Positions 26,034-35,066 are shown, counted from the stretch's first letter. The stretch is 64,000 bases of DNA from Bacillota bacterium (GCA_023390335.1 JAEWCZ010000017.1:62001-126000), one strand, 5' to 3'. Notes: a model not told the origin generated them from the sequence alone. Numbers and translations: made by a program.

Positions 26034-26789
26034 ATGAATAGTTTTATTGGATGGATCGGCGGAAAGAATTATTTAAAAAAAGAAATAACAAAAAGATTCC
26101 CGGAAGGTATGAAAAGATACATAGAGGTTTTCGGAGGAGCGGCATGGGTGCTTTTCTACAAGGATTCTCATGCAGATATGGAAGTTTATAATGACTATAA
26201 CAGTGAGCTTGTTAATTTGTTCAGGTGTGTTAAGTATCACTGTGGGGAACTGCAGAGAGAGTTACAATATTTATTAAATTCTAGGGAACTTTTTACTGAT
26301 TTCAAATCACAATACAATATGCAGGGCTTAACAGATATTCAGCGGGCGGCAAGATTCTTTATGATACTTAAAACCAGCTACGGTAGTAACCAGAGAGATT
26401 TTGGTTGTATTAAAAAGAATATTGCCAATATAACCGAATATCTGGACAGGATCAGTAAAAGGCTGGCCGGAGTGGTAGTGGAAAACAGGGACTTTGAAAA
26501 GCTGATTAAAACATATGACAGACCCGAAGCTTTCTTCTATCTGGATCCGCCGTATTATGGAACAGAAAAGTATTATCAGGCTGAATTCAAACCGGAGGAT
26601 CATGAAAGACTTGCCAAAACTTTGAAAAGTATAAAAGGTAAATTCCTGCTGTCATACAATGATTGTGAGTATGTAAGGGAACTGTACAGAGACTTTACTA
26701 TTGAGGAAGTTCAGAGGAATCATAATTTACTTAATAAATTTGAAGGGAGGGAAAAGACGTATTGTGAGGTGTTGGTGAGGAATTATTGA
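26034..26789 (+). CDS. Dam-type (D12 class) adenine-N6 DNA methyltransferase
   Basis: 251 residues from ATG 26034 (ATGGAGG 7 nt upstream). N-terminal FIGWIGGKNYLKKEI is the SAM-binding motif I variant of D12 methylases, FGGAAWVLFYK follows, and motif IV reads YLDPPYYG. No partner restriction enzyme nearby, so it is a solitary methylase; phages use these to evade host restriction or alter regulation. Own intergenic region and terminator suggest cargo with separate expression. Confidence 0.92.
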   Translation: MNSFIGWIGGKNYLKKEITKRFPEGMKRYIEVFGGAAWVLFYKDSHADMEVYNDYNSELVNLFRCVKYHCGELQRELQYLLNSRELFTDFKSQYNMQGLTDIQRAARFFMILKTSYGSNQRDFGCIKKNIANITEYLDRISKRLAGVVVENRDFEKLIKTYDRPEAFFYLDPPYYGTEKYYQAEFKPEDHERLAKTLKSIKGKFLLSYNDCEYVRELYRDFTIEEVQRNHNLLNKFEGREKTYCEVLVRNY

Positions 26790-26868
26790 GTAAAGCAATT
26801 GTGAAGCTTCAAGATAAAAAGAACAAATACCAATCAGCATAATTCTGGTTATAAATAATAAATCGAAG

Positions 26869-26897
26869 GCTATCTGATTAGATGGCTATTTTTATAT
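26869..26897 (+). terminator. Terminator of the methyltransferase gene
   Basis: GCTATCT (26869-26875) with AGATGGC (26880-26886), loop GATT, then T-rich tail. Confidence 0.65.
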
Positions 26898-27080
26898 TTT
26901 TTTGTTTTGGATAAAAATAACTGTTGAATTAGTTGTTTTTAGGAGGTATTTTCACATTTACCCACTTTATATGAATAAAATAGATGAACACATTACTTCA
27001 CACATATTGCTATTATTGTAACATTATGGTATTTTATTTAAGAGTTAACTCTATTTCAATAAAAAGGAGATTTTTAACAA

Positions 27081-27545
27081 ATGAGTAAATTAGTAAAAAA
27101 AATCGCTAGTTGTTTTTGGGCAGGTGTTATTTGTGCACTAATATTGGGAGGAACAGTATTTGCGTATAACCCTCAATCTGTTGCATGTAGCTTTGATGGA
27201 GATAGCGGTGGTCACGGAGGAGTTGATGGTTCAAGTAATGGTAAGTACTACTCGCTGAATACAGGGAATGTAACACTGGTATTAACAAATAAACTCTCAA
27301 ATATACCGGGTACTGACTATACATTGCCCTCGTATAGAACATGTAATATAACACTTTTTCGGGAACAGTCCGGTACAGATAAAGATTTTGGAGTAAAAAC
27401 AATTGAATACTCTCCAAATGGGGGAACTAACACCACAACTAGGTGGATTGTAGATGCTGATTCAAGTAAATATTACTTATATATCACTGGTGGCCAAGCT
27501 TACCATTATGACTCTCAAGGAACATTTTATGACTATTATTATTAA
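27081..27545 (+). CDS. Small secreted protein of unknown function
   Basis: 154 residues with a clear signal peptide (MSKLVKKIASCFWAGVICAL, cleavage likely after VFA at about residue 28). The mature part is polar, Gly/Ser/Tyr-rich and predicted beta (GKYYSLNTGNVTLVLTNKL, RWIVDADSSKYYLYITGG) and ends in Tyr-rich DYYY. AAGGAG precedes the ATG. Not a known phage structural gene; likely lysogenic-conversion cargo exported by the host. Confidence 0.65.
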   Translation: MSKLVKKIASCFWAGVICALILGGTVFAYNPQSVACSFDGDSGGHGGVDGSSNGKYYSLNTGNVTLVLTNKLSNIPGTDYTLPSYRTCNITLFREQSGTDKDFGVKTIEYSPNGGTNTTTRWIVDADSSKYYLYITGGQAYHYDSQGTFYDYYY

Positions 27546-27574
27546 ACTGTAATACATAAGCTTTTAAGAATAAC

Positions 27575-27617
27575 AGCAGGTATGATTAGAATTAATAAAT
27601 CTCTAATCATACCTGCT
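27575..27617. terminator. 16-bp perfect inverted repeat (terminator-like)
   Basis: 27575-27590 pairs perfectly with 27602-27617, loop of 11. No strong T-run after it, but it lies 30 bp past the secreted protein stop and before VanZ, so probably stops or protects the transcript. Confidence 0.6.
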
Positions 27618-27663
27618 CTAAATATTATACATCTGTATAAAACGAAAGGACATAATTTATCAA

Positions 27664-28248
27664 ATGTTACGTTTTAATCTTTTGGTTACTTCAATCTGTG
27701 CAATTCTTTATATCCCTCTTTTTATATACTTTTTGTTTAAAAAGTACCGTGCTGAAAGGCATATATTTTGTTTAGCCTTTTATATATATTTTTGTGTTTT
27801 AATAAAATATACTTTTTTCCCAATACCAGTAAACCTTGCCCTGTTTCGAGAGATGTTTGAAGGACAAGGGTTAAGTACAAATATTATACCATTTAAAGAT
27901 ATATATAATGTTTTAAGAATGGCGTATTACGGTAACGTTAATATAGCGCTAAAGCAGTTAGGCGGTAATATGATCTTACTTTTACCTTTTGGATACTTTT
28001 TACCATTAATTTATAATAAATTTAACAGTTTTATAAAAGTTTTTATTGCAGCTCTTGTATTATCAGCATCTATAGAAACAATCCAGTTCATAGCAAATAA
28101 CTTAATGAAATTCCCATATCGAGCAGCTGATATAGACGATATAATTCTAAATGTCACAGGAGCGATTTTGGGATATTTCATTTTTAAGTTATCAAAACCA
28201 GTTATCAAAAAAGTATTACCTTCGTATACTAATGCTACAACTAATTGA
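27664..28248 (+). CDS. VanZ-like family membrane protein
   Basis: 194 residues with four to five TM helices (about 7-25, 38-52, 95-118, 123-146, 162-180). Family marks: KYTFFPIPVN, GGNMILLLPFGYFLPLI, ETIQFIANN and AADIDDIILNVTGAILGYF. VanZ relatives modify sensitivity to cell-wall/lipopeptide agents; function here unproven. Last gene before the integrase, so likely prophage cargo. Confidence 0.85.
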   Translation: MLRFNLLVTSICAILYIPLFIYFLFKKYRAERHIFCLAFYIYFCVLIKYTFFPIPVNLALFREMFEGQGLSTNIIPFKDIYNVLRMAYYGNVNIALKQLGGNMILLLPFGYFLPLIYNKFNSFIKVFIAALVLSASIETIQFIANNLMKFPYRAADIDDIILNVTGAILGYFIFKLSKPVIKKVLPSYTNATTN

Positions 28249-28483
28249 GGTATATCTTTTGGAAATAGATAAATACGAATACTAGGATTATCCTTGACAT
28301 TTAATTCAAGATAACTAGGGCTATACCACTGAATATTCGGATAGTTATTAAACCAGAAGTAGAAATTGAGGTTTAATGGAAATTATTTAGAAGTATAGAA
28401 TACAAGACTGTTATTCGATAAAATCACTTTAGAATATAGGTGGGCTATTATGGCGTTCTTATATTAATTTAGTTTCACTCCAT

Positions 28484-28537
28484 GCCTATACCCACTTATA
28501 TCCGTTGTTATCTTTGACTGGTACGGTTCGCCTCCAC
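28484..28537 (-). pseudogene. Coding relic, 3' end of a gene (VPVKDNNGYKWV)
   Basis: On the minus strand the sequence reads TVPVKDNNGYKWV then stop. A diverged, frameshifted copy lies at 56014-56070. No intact gene is attached at either site. The rest of 28249-28672 holds only this relic and the terminator at 28541; nothing else seen. Confidence 0.4.
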
Positions 28538-28540
28538 CAA

Positions 28541-28567
28541 TAAAAGCCGCTTTATCAGCGGCTTTTA
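28541..28567 (+). terminator. Strong hairpin terminator upstream of the integrase
   Basis: TAAAAGCCGC (28541-28550) with GCGGCTTTTA (28558-28567), loop of 7. Works in both directions (A-run and T-run flank the stem). Confidence 0.8.
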
Positions 28568-28672
28568 TCATATCTGTATACTCTAGGTATACACATAGGT
28601 AGACAAATGTAAAAACCAATGCTAAAATATTACTGTAAATATTTATTGGGTAGACAAAGGAACGGTGATATT

Positions 28673-29809
28673 ATGGCAAGGAAAGCTATCGAGAGGAATA
28701 TTTCTTATGATGATGTCAAGAAGCTCTATTATGTCACTATGGACTATGGTAAGGATAGTACAGGGAAGAGGGTAAAAACAACTAAGACATTTGAAAAGAA
28801 AAAGGATGCTCAGACGGCATTAAAGAATTTTGAAGCGGATAAGGTAAAACAAAATCTGGTATTTCCTTCAGTTCTGACATTTGAGAATTGGCTTACATAT
28901 TGGATTGATGATATTAAAGCTATTAAATGTGAAGAAACAACACTGTACGGATATAGAAATATAATTAATAATCATCTCATACCTAAGCTGGGTAACTATA
29001 AACTTCAAGAATTAAATCCGACTATATTAAATAAATATTTTAAGGGAAAGCTTGATGAAAAATTAAGCCAAAATACAATTAGAAAACATTATGACCTTTT
29101 AAAGGACACATTAAAAACCGCTGTAGATGAAGAAAAAATTCTTAAAAATCCACTTAATAAAGTACCTCCAATAAAGGTACAAAAGAATGAAAAGAATTTT
29201 TATAATGTTGAGCAGTTAAAGGCTTTATTTACTATTGTTGAAAATGACCGTATGGAAATAGTGGTTAAGCTTGCAGGAATGTTAGGACTAAGAAGAGAAG
29301 AAATTGCAGGACTTAAATGGGATAATATTGATTTAGAAAATAAAATAATAACCATAGCTGAAGCAAGGACACAGGCAGGCAAAAAGACAGTAGCAAAGGG
29401 AACTAAAAATAGTTCATCCCATAGAACGCTATATGCACCAGATGAAATAATAAACCTTCTTACGTCAATTAAAACCACACAAGAAGAGCAAAAAAGGCTA
29501 TTAGGAGAGGCTTATAAAGATGGTGGGTATATAATGGCATGGGAAAATGGAGAGCCGTACAGACCTAATTATTTAAGTGATTTATTCAAGAAAATTATTG
29601 TTGATAATAAGCTTCCTTCTCTCAGATTACACGATTTAAGACATACTTTTGCAAGCATAGCTAATGAATTAGGAACGAATTAATATGACATTAGCAAGGC
29701 TTTAGGACACTCACAGGTAGGTACTACAAGTCAAATATATACACATATGTTTGATACTATACATAAAAAGGCTATAAGTAAAATTGCAGATGTAATGACC
29801 GGAAAATAA
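28673..29809 (+). pseudogene. Phage tyrosine integrase interrupted by a TAA codon
   Basis: 378-codon frame from ATG 28673 (GGAACGGTGAT upstream). N-terminal arm-binding domain (NISYDDVKKLYYVTMDYG), SAM-like core-binding domain (ENWLTYWIDDIK ...), and catalytic domain with Arg in GLRREEIAGL, LHDLRHTF (H-x-x-R). TAA at 29681-29683 follows ANELGTN; in the same frame translation then resumes YDISKALGHSQVGTTSQIYTHMF, with the GHSQ box and catalytic Tyr. TTA to TAA is a one-base change. Without readthrough the protein lacks its nucleophile, so excision would need another recombinase. Sits at the right end of the prophage, as expected for int next to attP. Confidence 0.88.
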
Positions 29810-29964
29810 ATTGATTTTAATTATTAAAGAGAGAATCACTTGAACATCTACAACTTTTTCTGTAAAATGGAAAAGGTTGTAACTATACTTCTTTAAGTCA
29901 TAGGAAGACTTGAACTCCCTATTAATTGTTTAAAAATTATTTTTATTGTAAAGTGGGATAACAA

Positions 29965-30143
29965 TTAACCTTGATAAGTTGCTTTAACTAATTCATGACG
30001 CATACCATATAAACTTCTATTGTTTATTCTTATTGATTTATATGTAGCTGGAAGAACATTTATACAATTACCTTCAACTGTACTTGGAATAACTTTACCT
30101 ACACATATACACAAAGCAGGTTGATTATTTTTTTTAGATGGTT
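29965..30143 (-). pseudogene. Relic of an unidentified gene (C-terminal fragment)
   Basis: A minus-strand frame reads NNQPALCICVGKVIPSTVEG and ends LYGMRHELVKATYQG then TAA at 29965-29967. It is open for only about 59 codons, without start or ribosome site. Otherwise 29810-30255 shows no gene; no clear attR repeat was found there. Confidence 0.3.
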
Positions 30144-30255
30144 AAAATAGCTTTGGATATAATGAAGTTTATTTGAATAATTATTATTTTTTTATAATAA
30201 TGAATTCTCTCGAACGATGTTTGTTTGTAAATAATATAAGATTAATTTACTACGC

Positions 30256-30783
30256 TTATTTTTTATTTTCTTTTATGGATAACTCTTCAGAAGCTCTCAT
30301 TAAAGCAAATAAGGAATAAATAATATCAAAAATACCTACAAAAGATAGTAAAATCATTGAAAGCTTTATAGAAGAAACAAAGTGAGACTTAGATACATAT
30401 CCCCAATTCCATTTTATAATTGGAATATTAGAATCTCTAAGAATTATTACAATAAATGAAATAGTTAGGAACACAAATATTGCCATTAAATCTTCCTTTA
30501 AGGCAGTAAAAATTTGATTTATATTAATGTTTATATCATTGTATTGCTTAGTATCAATTTTGACATTGATTAATGAATTACGTATCTTATCAAAAGATGA
30601 AAAAACAAAAGTAATAATCGTTATTCCAATTGCAAGTATAGCTCCCAGGAAATTTATTGTGAACTCATCAGAAAAAATCGGTAAAAGTTGTACTTTACTA
30701 TTTGTCTTAATTATAAATAATGAAATGAAAAAAGAAACAACAAATAGTAGTATATTTATAAATATCTTAATCTTTTTTTTCAT
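30256..30783 (-). CDS. Four-helix membrane protein, RexB-like partner
   Basis: 175 residues with four hydrophobic helices at about 7-26, 43-64, 93-113 and 133-162 and a charged C-terminus (SEELSIKENKK). It overlaps the upstream gene by 17 nt, so the two are translated together. A soluble protein of about 290 residues followed by a small four-TM protein is the arrangement of lambda RexA-RexB, in which RexB is an ion channel opened by RexA during infection. Sequence identity to RexB is not evident by eye; architecture and context only. Confidence 0.65.
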   Translation of the reverse strand: MKKKIKIFINILLFVVSFFISLFIIKTNSKVQLLPIFSDEFTINFLGAILAIGITIITFVFSSFDKIRNSLINVKIDTKQYNDINININQIFTALKEDLMAIFVFLTISFIVIILRDSNIPIIKWNWGYVSKSHFVSSIKLSMILLSFVGIFDIIYSLFALMRASEELSIKENKK

Positions 30784-31648
30784 CTTTATTTTTACCTTCT
30801 ATGAAAACATCTTCGATATCATATAGCTTATTAAATATTAATTCTTTAAATTGGTTAAAATTCTGCTCAATAACTTTCGGGATTTTTACAATTTTAACGT
30901 TGCTTTTACTTTTTAACGTTCTTGTAACTCCATTATAATATGCTTTTAAACGCCAATCTCCGCCCCCTCCAGTTATATACTTAATGTACGACTCAACTTG
31001 TTCTTTAAGTATTACTAGTTTACCATTTTCATTGCTAAATTTTATCTGTGTTTCAGTATTATTATATATAGATTTCAATTTCTTTAAAAGCTCGTTTGCT
31101 TCAAGCCATCCATCAAATAAATTTGGCGATTTCAGCCTTAAAGTTAGTTCATATATACTATTAGAGTTTTTCACATAGTCCCAAAATACGTGTTCATATG
31201 TAATTTCATCAATTTTCAAGTTATAGTCAAACATTTCTCTCTTTAAGGTAATCCATTCAATAAATTTATTTTTTGCGGTAGTAATAGTTCTAAAAATAGG
31301 GGTTTTGTTTTCAATAAGAACAATTTGACGTTTCAAATCTATAATAATATAAATGTAGGGATATTCTAAATCACTAATATTATTTATATCAATTTCTCCC
31401 TCTTCATATTTAGTAAAATGTTTTTCTTTAGCAAACTTACATATATAGATATTTTCATCTAGTTTATCAATAAAGTATAGTAGGTATTTTCTGTCAAGAA
31501 TTTTAGCAATTTTGTTCGTAGTTTCAAGTTCAGTAAAAACATCTCTCATTATTTGATTTTTGTCAGACACTAAAGATTGATATATAGTAGTTTGTACCGT
31601 TGGTACTAGAAAGTATCTAAATGCAAAAAAATTTAGTGATTCATTCAA
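30767..31648 (-). CDS. RexA-like soluble sensor protein (putative phage exclusion)
   Basis: 293 residues from TTG 31648, chosen because AGGAGAGG lies 7 nt upstream; the frame extends to 31672 over that site. Soluble, Lys/Ile/Asn-rich, no TM. The block YLLYFIDKLDENIYICKFAK and then LEYPYIYIIIDLKRQIVLIE resembles in spacing the RexA block with YLYIHKIDG and FPSFLFVEGDTIG. The C-terminal half contains EQVESYIKYITGGGGDWRLK. Next to a prophage end and PARIS-like genes. An alternative is another two-gene abortive infection family; KwaB/DUF4868 looked less similar. Confidence 0.6.
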   Translation of the reverse strand: MNESLNFFAFRYFLVPTVQTTIYQSLVSDKNQIMRDVFTELETTNKIAKILDRKYLLYFIDKLDENIYICKFAKEKHFTKYEEGEIDINNISDLEYPYIYIIIDLKRQIVLIENKTPIFRTITTAKNKFIEWITLKREMFDYNLKIDEITYEHVFWDYVKNSNSIYELTLRLKSPNLFDGWLEANELLKKLKSIYNNTETQIKFSNENGKLVILKEQVESYIKYITGGGGDWRLKAYYNGVTRTLKSKSNVKIVKIPKVIEQNFNQFKELIFNKLYDIEDVFIEGKNKDEKKD

Positions 31649-31911
31649 TGATATCCCTCTCCTAAAACCCAAAATATATTACTACATCCATATTTCTACA
31701 AAAATATAATAATTCCTTCCGAATATTAATTATTAATTTGGATAATAGCATTGAAAATTCTCACTTTAATATAGATATCATTATTTTTTAAAGGAACAGA
31801 TTCTTTAACAGTTGAAAACGTTAACCTTGCTGTAACATATTGATTTAATAGCTTTTTTCAAAATAACGATGGATAATCCGTTTATTCTCATAAAGATAAT
31901 TAAAAAACGAT

Positions 31912-31940
31912 TAGACAGTAAAATTTATTAATGGTATAAT
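31912..31940 (+). promoter_or_regulatory. Promoter of the PARIS-like operon
   Basis: TAGACA (31912-31917), 17-bp spacer, TATAAT (31935-31940), 29 bp before the ATPase start with GAGGTG between. The rest of 31673-31969 shows no gene. Confidence 0.65.
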
Positions 31941-31969
31941 ATGGAGCAAAATGTGACAGAGGTGACTTT

Positions 31970-33343
31970 ATGGGTACATTAAGCAGGTTTCAAATTATTG
32001 AGTTATATGGGTATAGAAACGTTGATATTCAAATCGAAGATAATACTTTTATAATTGTTGGTGAAAATGGGATGGGTAAGACAACTATTTTAAAGTTTAT
32101 GCTTTCAATCCTTTCAGGTGAATGTAATAAATTACCATATCATAAGTTTAGAAAAATAGTTGTAACTATAGATAATCGTAATTATGAATTGAATTATAGT
32201 GATATAAGTAGTCAAAATGTCGGGATAAGTCTGGATAAACTACGAATGTTACCATTAGTAATTAGACACGAGTTATTAGAATTAGGTCACCCAATTACTA
32301 AAAATGATATTTTATATGTTTGTAATAAAAGGAATTATCCTATCGAGAAAATATTTAATTATATTAATGAAAAATCTATGGCGGAACAATTATACTTATT
32401 TGATAACGAAATAAATGTATTAAAAGAAATTTCAGAAGCTATGAATTCGAAGATTTTATATTTACCAACCTATAGAAGAATCGAAGAAGATTTACCAAAT
32501 GTAATAAAGGGGAGATATTCATTATCACGAGAAGATAATGCAAAAAAAATATTTTATAATGAAAATAGTGAGAATGATAATTGTGGTTATATTGAATTGG
32601 TTGAGTTTGGGATGGAAGATGTAAAAGATAAAATTGATAGTATATACTCTGAATTAAGCAAATTCTCTGAAAGTCAATTTAAAAACTTAGCATACATGAA
32701 TTTAGGTGATGTAATAGATAAAAATTATGTTACAAAAAATAATGACCCAATAACAGAAACAGATATTGAGAAATTTAAACTATGTTTATCACGCAGTAGC
32801 AAAACTATGCTATCAGATAAGCAAATAAAAACTTTATTAAATAATATATCAAAGGAAGACTTTAATCCCAGTGATACACATAGTCAAATACTACTATATT
32901 ATTTCAGAAAGCTTCTATCTTTACAGAATGACCTAGAAATGAAAGAACAAAGTATAATTGATTTTTGCAATATGTGTAATAATTATTTTAATATGTCAGA
33001 TAAAGAAATAATTTATGAAATATCGACTTTTAAAGTAACAATTTGGAAATACCACAAAAATAAACGAGACGAAATCCACATGAGTGAATTATCATCGGGA
33101 GAAAAGCAAATAGTGTCTGTATTTAGCCAATTATTTCTATCAGGAGAAAAAGACTTTTTTGTTATTATAGATGAGCCTGAACTTTCACTTTCTGTACCAT
33201 GGCAGAAACAATTCCTTAATGATATCAAAAGATGTAAATCATGCGTTGGTTTAGTAGCAGCAACGCATTCGCCTTTTATTTATGATAATCAACTTTTTCA
33301 ATATACCCACAGTTTAGGGGAGTATATTAAGGAGGTTGAATAA
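31970..33343 (+). CDS. ariA: AAA/ABC-type ATPase, AriA-like (PARIS defence)
   Basis: 457 residues. Walker A GENGMGKTT (around 28-36), a long helical middle region, ABC-like signature LSSGEKQIVSVFSQL, Walker B FVIIDEPELSLSV and a switch His in ATHSPF. This is the AAA_15/OLD-like ATPase type. Its immediate partner is a DUF4435 protein; AAA_15 + DUF4435 defines PARIS, in which AriA cages AriB and releases it on sensing phage anti-restriction proteins (established for E. coli/P4 systems). Length matches AriA. The name depends on the pairing; sensing of phage proteins here is inference. Confidence 0.82.
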   Translation: MGTLSRFQIIELYGYRNVDIQIEDNTFIIVGENGMGKTTILKFMLSILSGECNKLPYHKFRKIVVTIDNRNYELNYSDISSQNVGISLDKLRMLPLVIRHELLELGHPITKNDILYVCNKRNYPIEKIFNYINEKSMAEQLYLFDNEINVLKEISEAMNSKILYLPTYRRIEEDLPNVIKGRYSLSREDNAKKIFYNENSENDNCGYIELVEFGMEDVKDKIDSIYSELSKFSESQFKNLAYMNLGDVIDKNYVTKNNDPITETDIEKFKLCLSRSSKTMLSDKQIKTLLNNISKEDFNPSDTHSQILLYYFRKLLSLQNDLEMKEQSIIDFCNMCNNYFNMSDKEIIYEISTFKVTIWKYHKNKRDEIHMSELSSGEKQIVSVFSQLFLSGEKDFFVIIDEPELSLSVPWQKQFLNDIKRCKSCVGLVAATHSPFIYDNQLFQYTHSLGEYIKEVE

Positions 33344-33344
33344 A

Positions 33345-34292
33345 ATGTCAATGTTACAAATTCACCGATCTGCTTTAGAGGAAGTTATTGTGCCATATCA
33401 TAATTTCTTGTTAGCTCAACAAAAATCAAAGAAGCAATTATTTGGTTTTGTTGAAGGGGAAGATGATCCTTCTTACTATCAAACGCATATTGATTCGATA
33501 ATATCAAATGAAGATTGGGAAGTTAATTTAATTGAAGCAGGGTATCCAAAGGGTAATAAGAAACGAGTACTTCAACTAATTAACATAATTGATTGGAATC
33601 GATATTCTTCAAAGCAGACAGTTTTTTTTGTTGATAGAGACTTGAGTGATTTTTTTGATGAAATTAGTAATTATGAAAATTTGTATGTTACGGATTATTA
33701 TTCAATAGAGAATAACATTGTTTCTGTTTATACATTAAGAAGGGTACTTAAAGAGTTGTTTCATGTTCATTTTATAGACTATGAGTTTAATATTGTTAAG
33801 GAGCTTTTTGAGGAAGGTATCCGAAGGGTTGATTCGGTCGTTGAAATAATGACATGCTGGTACATATTATTACGAAAACAAGGTAAAAAGCCTGTTTTTG
33901 ATGATATACAATTGAACAAACTATGTGAAGTGAATAAATGTAAAGTGGTAACCAAAAAAACTAATGAAATTGAGTATTACATAAAAAATAAATGGAATTA
34001 CGACTATACAGGATTAGATATTGCCGATATATTGTCTATTTTTCAAGCTAAAAATGAAAATAGCGGATGTATTCGAGGAAAGTATATTATGTGGTTTTTT
34101 GTAGAGTTTATTAACTCATTCTGTGCTAATTGTAATGAAATCATCCCTAGCATGGACAAACCCATAACAGGGTTTAGAGAATTAAGTCTTCAGTATGCAG
34201 TGAAGGATATAGGAACACGTTCTAAAACTCCTATATCATTAAATTTATTTATTGAAAAGACTTTTTTAGCATATATTGCTGAACATGAATAA
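33345..34292 (+). CDS. ariB: DUF4435 TOPRIM-like effector, AriB-like (PARIS defence)
   Basis: 315 residues from ATG 33345 (GGAGG 9 nt upstream; TTG 33336 is in frame). TOPRIM/DUF4435 residues are present: FVEGEDDPSYY (catalytic Glu), TVFFVDRDLSDF (DxD), and YVTDYYSIENNI. The C-terminal half is helical (VDSVVEIMTCWYILLRK ...). In PARIS this protein is a nuclease that, once freed, cleaves tRNA and halts growth. One base after the ATPase stop, so co-translated. Confidence 0.82.
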   Translation: MSMLQIHRSALEEVIVPYHNFLLAQQKSKKQLFGFVEGEDDPSYYQTHIDSIISNEDWEVNLIEAGYPKGNKKRVLQLINIIDWNRYSSKQTVFFVDRDLSDFFDEISNYENLYVTDYYSIENNIVSVYTLRRVLKELFHVHFIDYEFNIVKELFEEGIRRVDSVVEIMTCWYILLRKQGKKPVFDDIQLNKLCEVNKCKVVTKKTNEIEYYIKNKWNYDYTGLDIADILSIFQAKNENSGCIRGKYIMWFFVEFINSFCANCNEIIPSMDKPITGFRELSLQYAVKDIGTRSKTPISLNLFIEKTFLAYIAEHE

Positions 34293-34425
34293 AGTATAGG
34301 GGAATATAATATTAGAATACATTTACTTTTTTAACTGAAAATATAGAGAATTAGATTCATATGCTTGGTAGAAAAGTATATAGAAACAATTTGTTTTTAA
34401 GTTTGGATACTTAACTATTGCATAA

Positions 34426-34640
34426 TTGATAATGATTATCAATTATCACATCTAAATACATATCAATGTTATTGTGCGAACGATTGTTCTGCTTTTCACG
34501 TGAATCGAAAGCATTGATATTACTGTATTGTGAAGGGTATTAATATAGTTTAATTATAAGTATATGTCTTAAACCCTTGATGTTGCTATGGTATACCGAG
34601 AAGATATACGATATGAGTTATTACATGTTCTTCAAAAAAT
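34426..34640. repeat. Diverged repeat unit with Fur-box-like palindrome (copy 1)
   Basis: Starts with TGATAATGATTATCA, a 7-1-7 palindrome like a Fur box, then ATCAATTATCACATCTA and further patches shared with copy 2 at 38660-38875 (GATATTACT, TATACGATA). No gene follows directly; a 42-codon ORF at 34588-34716 has no support. Confidence 0.5.
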
Positions 34641-34696
34641 AAAGGCTCACGATATTATAGAATTATACAGTGGTTCAAAAATAGTTTTATCTAACA

Positions 34697-34990
34697 TTAT
34701 TTATGTAATAAATTAAAAACCATTCGGCAATCCAAAAGCCCCTGCATATAAAAGAAATTCTGATAATCAACTGAGAGCTTTTCATATAAACTATCAAGCT
34801 GCAAAATTATAGCATAAGTTTCTTTAGGTAATAATTGTTTTAGTTTCTTTAAAATATTTGTGTATTGATTATAAAAGTCAGAATATTGAGATGACTCGTT
34901 AAATTCATTACTCAGGTCATTAATCCTATCCTCTATACATGATAAAATAAAACTCTCTATATTCTTATCGTCACTATATCCAAAAAACAT
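34697..34990 (-). CDS. Small helical protein under RNA-level control
   Basis: 97 residues, soluble and helical: an N-terminal FGYSDDKNIESFILSCIEDRIND, a middle NILKKLKQLLPKETYAIILQLDSLYEKLSVDYQNFF, and MQGLLDCRMVFNLL. The last part resembles small Firmicutes DUF6809-like proteins, which have no known function. ATG at 34990 follows GGAGGG by 8 nt, but that site is locked in a 10-bp hairpin. Upstream lie a terminator hairpin, an overlapping structured antisense RNA and a promoter. Such heavy control suggests a toxic or dosage-sensitive product. Confidence 0.65.
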   Translation of the reverse strand: MFFGYSDDKNIESFILSCIEDRINDLSNEFNESSQYSDFYNQYTNILKKLKQLLPKETYAIILQLDSLYEKLSVDYQNFFYMQGLLDCRMVFNLLHK

Positions 34991-34996
34991 ATATGT

Positions 34997-35025
34997 TTCC
35001 CTCCAAAGTAAAAATGGAGGGAAAA
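34997..35025 (-). promoter_or_regulatory. Hairpin sequestering the Shine-Dalgarno
   Basis: On the minus strand TTTCCCTCCA pairs with TGGAGGGAAA (10 bp, 9-nt loop), burying GGAGGG of the 34990 gene. Confidence 0.75.
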
Positions 35026-35062
35026 TTAAAAAGTGCGAATAGGTATAACCCTACACGCACTT
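35018..35062 (-). terminator. Attenuator-like terminator in the leader of the 97-aa gene
   Basis: Minus strand: AAGTGCG (35062-35056) pairs with CGCACTT (35037-35031), with an inner TAGG/CCTA stem, then TTTAATTTT. It precedes the coding region by 28-70 nt, so read-through is needed for expression. The 13 nt covering its T-tract (35018-35030) are exactly complementary to the leader's 5' end (35196-35208), a possible antiterminator pairing. Confidence 0.75.
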
Positions 35063-35066
35063 GTAA

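Noticed and set aside
29880..29945. tRNA-like T-arm (GGGAG-TTCAAGT-CTTCC on the minus strand) just after the integrase, possible attR
   Set aside because: The acceptor strand and CCA do not fit a known tRNA, and no matching copy was found near 2.1 kb at the left prophage end.
30256..31648. Kiwa (KwaA/KwaB) as identity of the two-gene module
   Set aside because: Gene order is reversed and the soluble protein lacks the DUF4868 pattern I would expect; RexA-like spacing fits better, though not proven.
34588..34716. 42-codon plus-strand ORF after the Fur-like repeat
   Set aside because: No ribosome site and runs into the 3' end of the convergent 97-aa gene.
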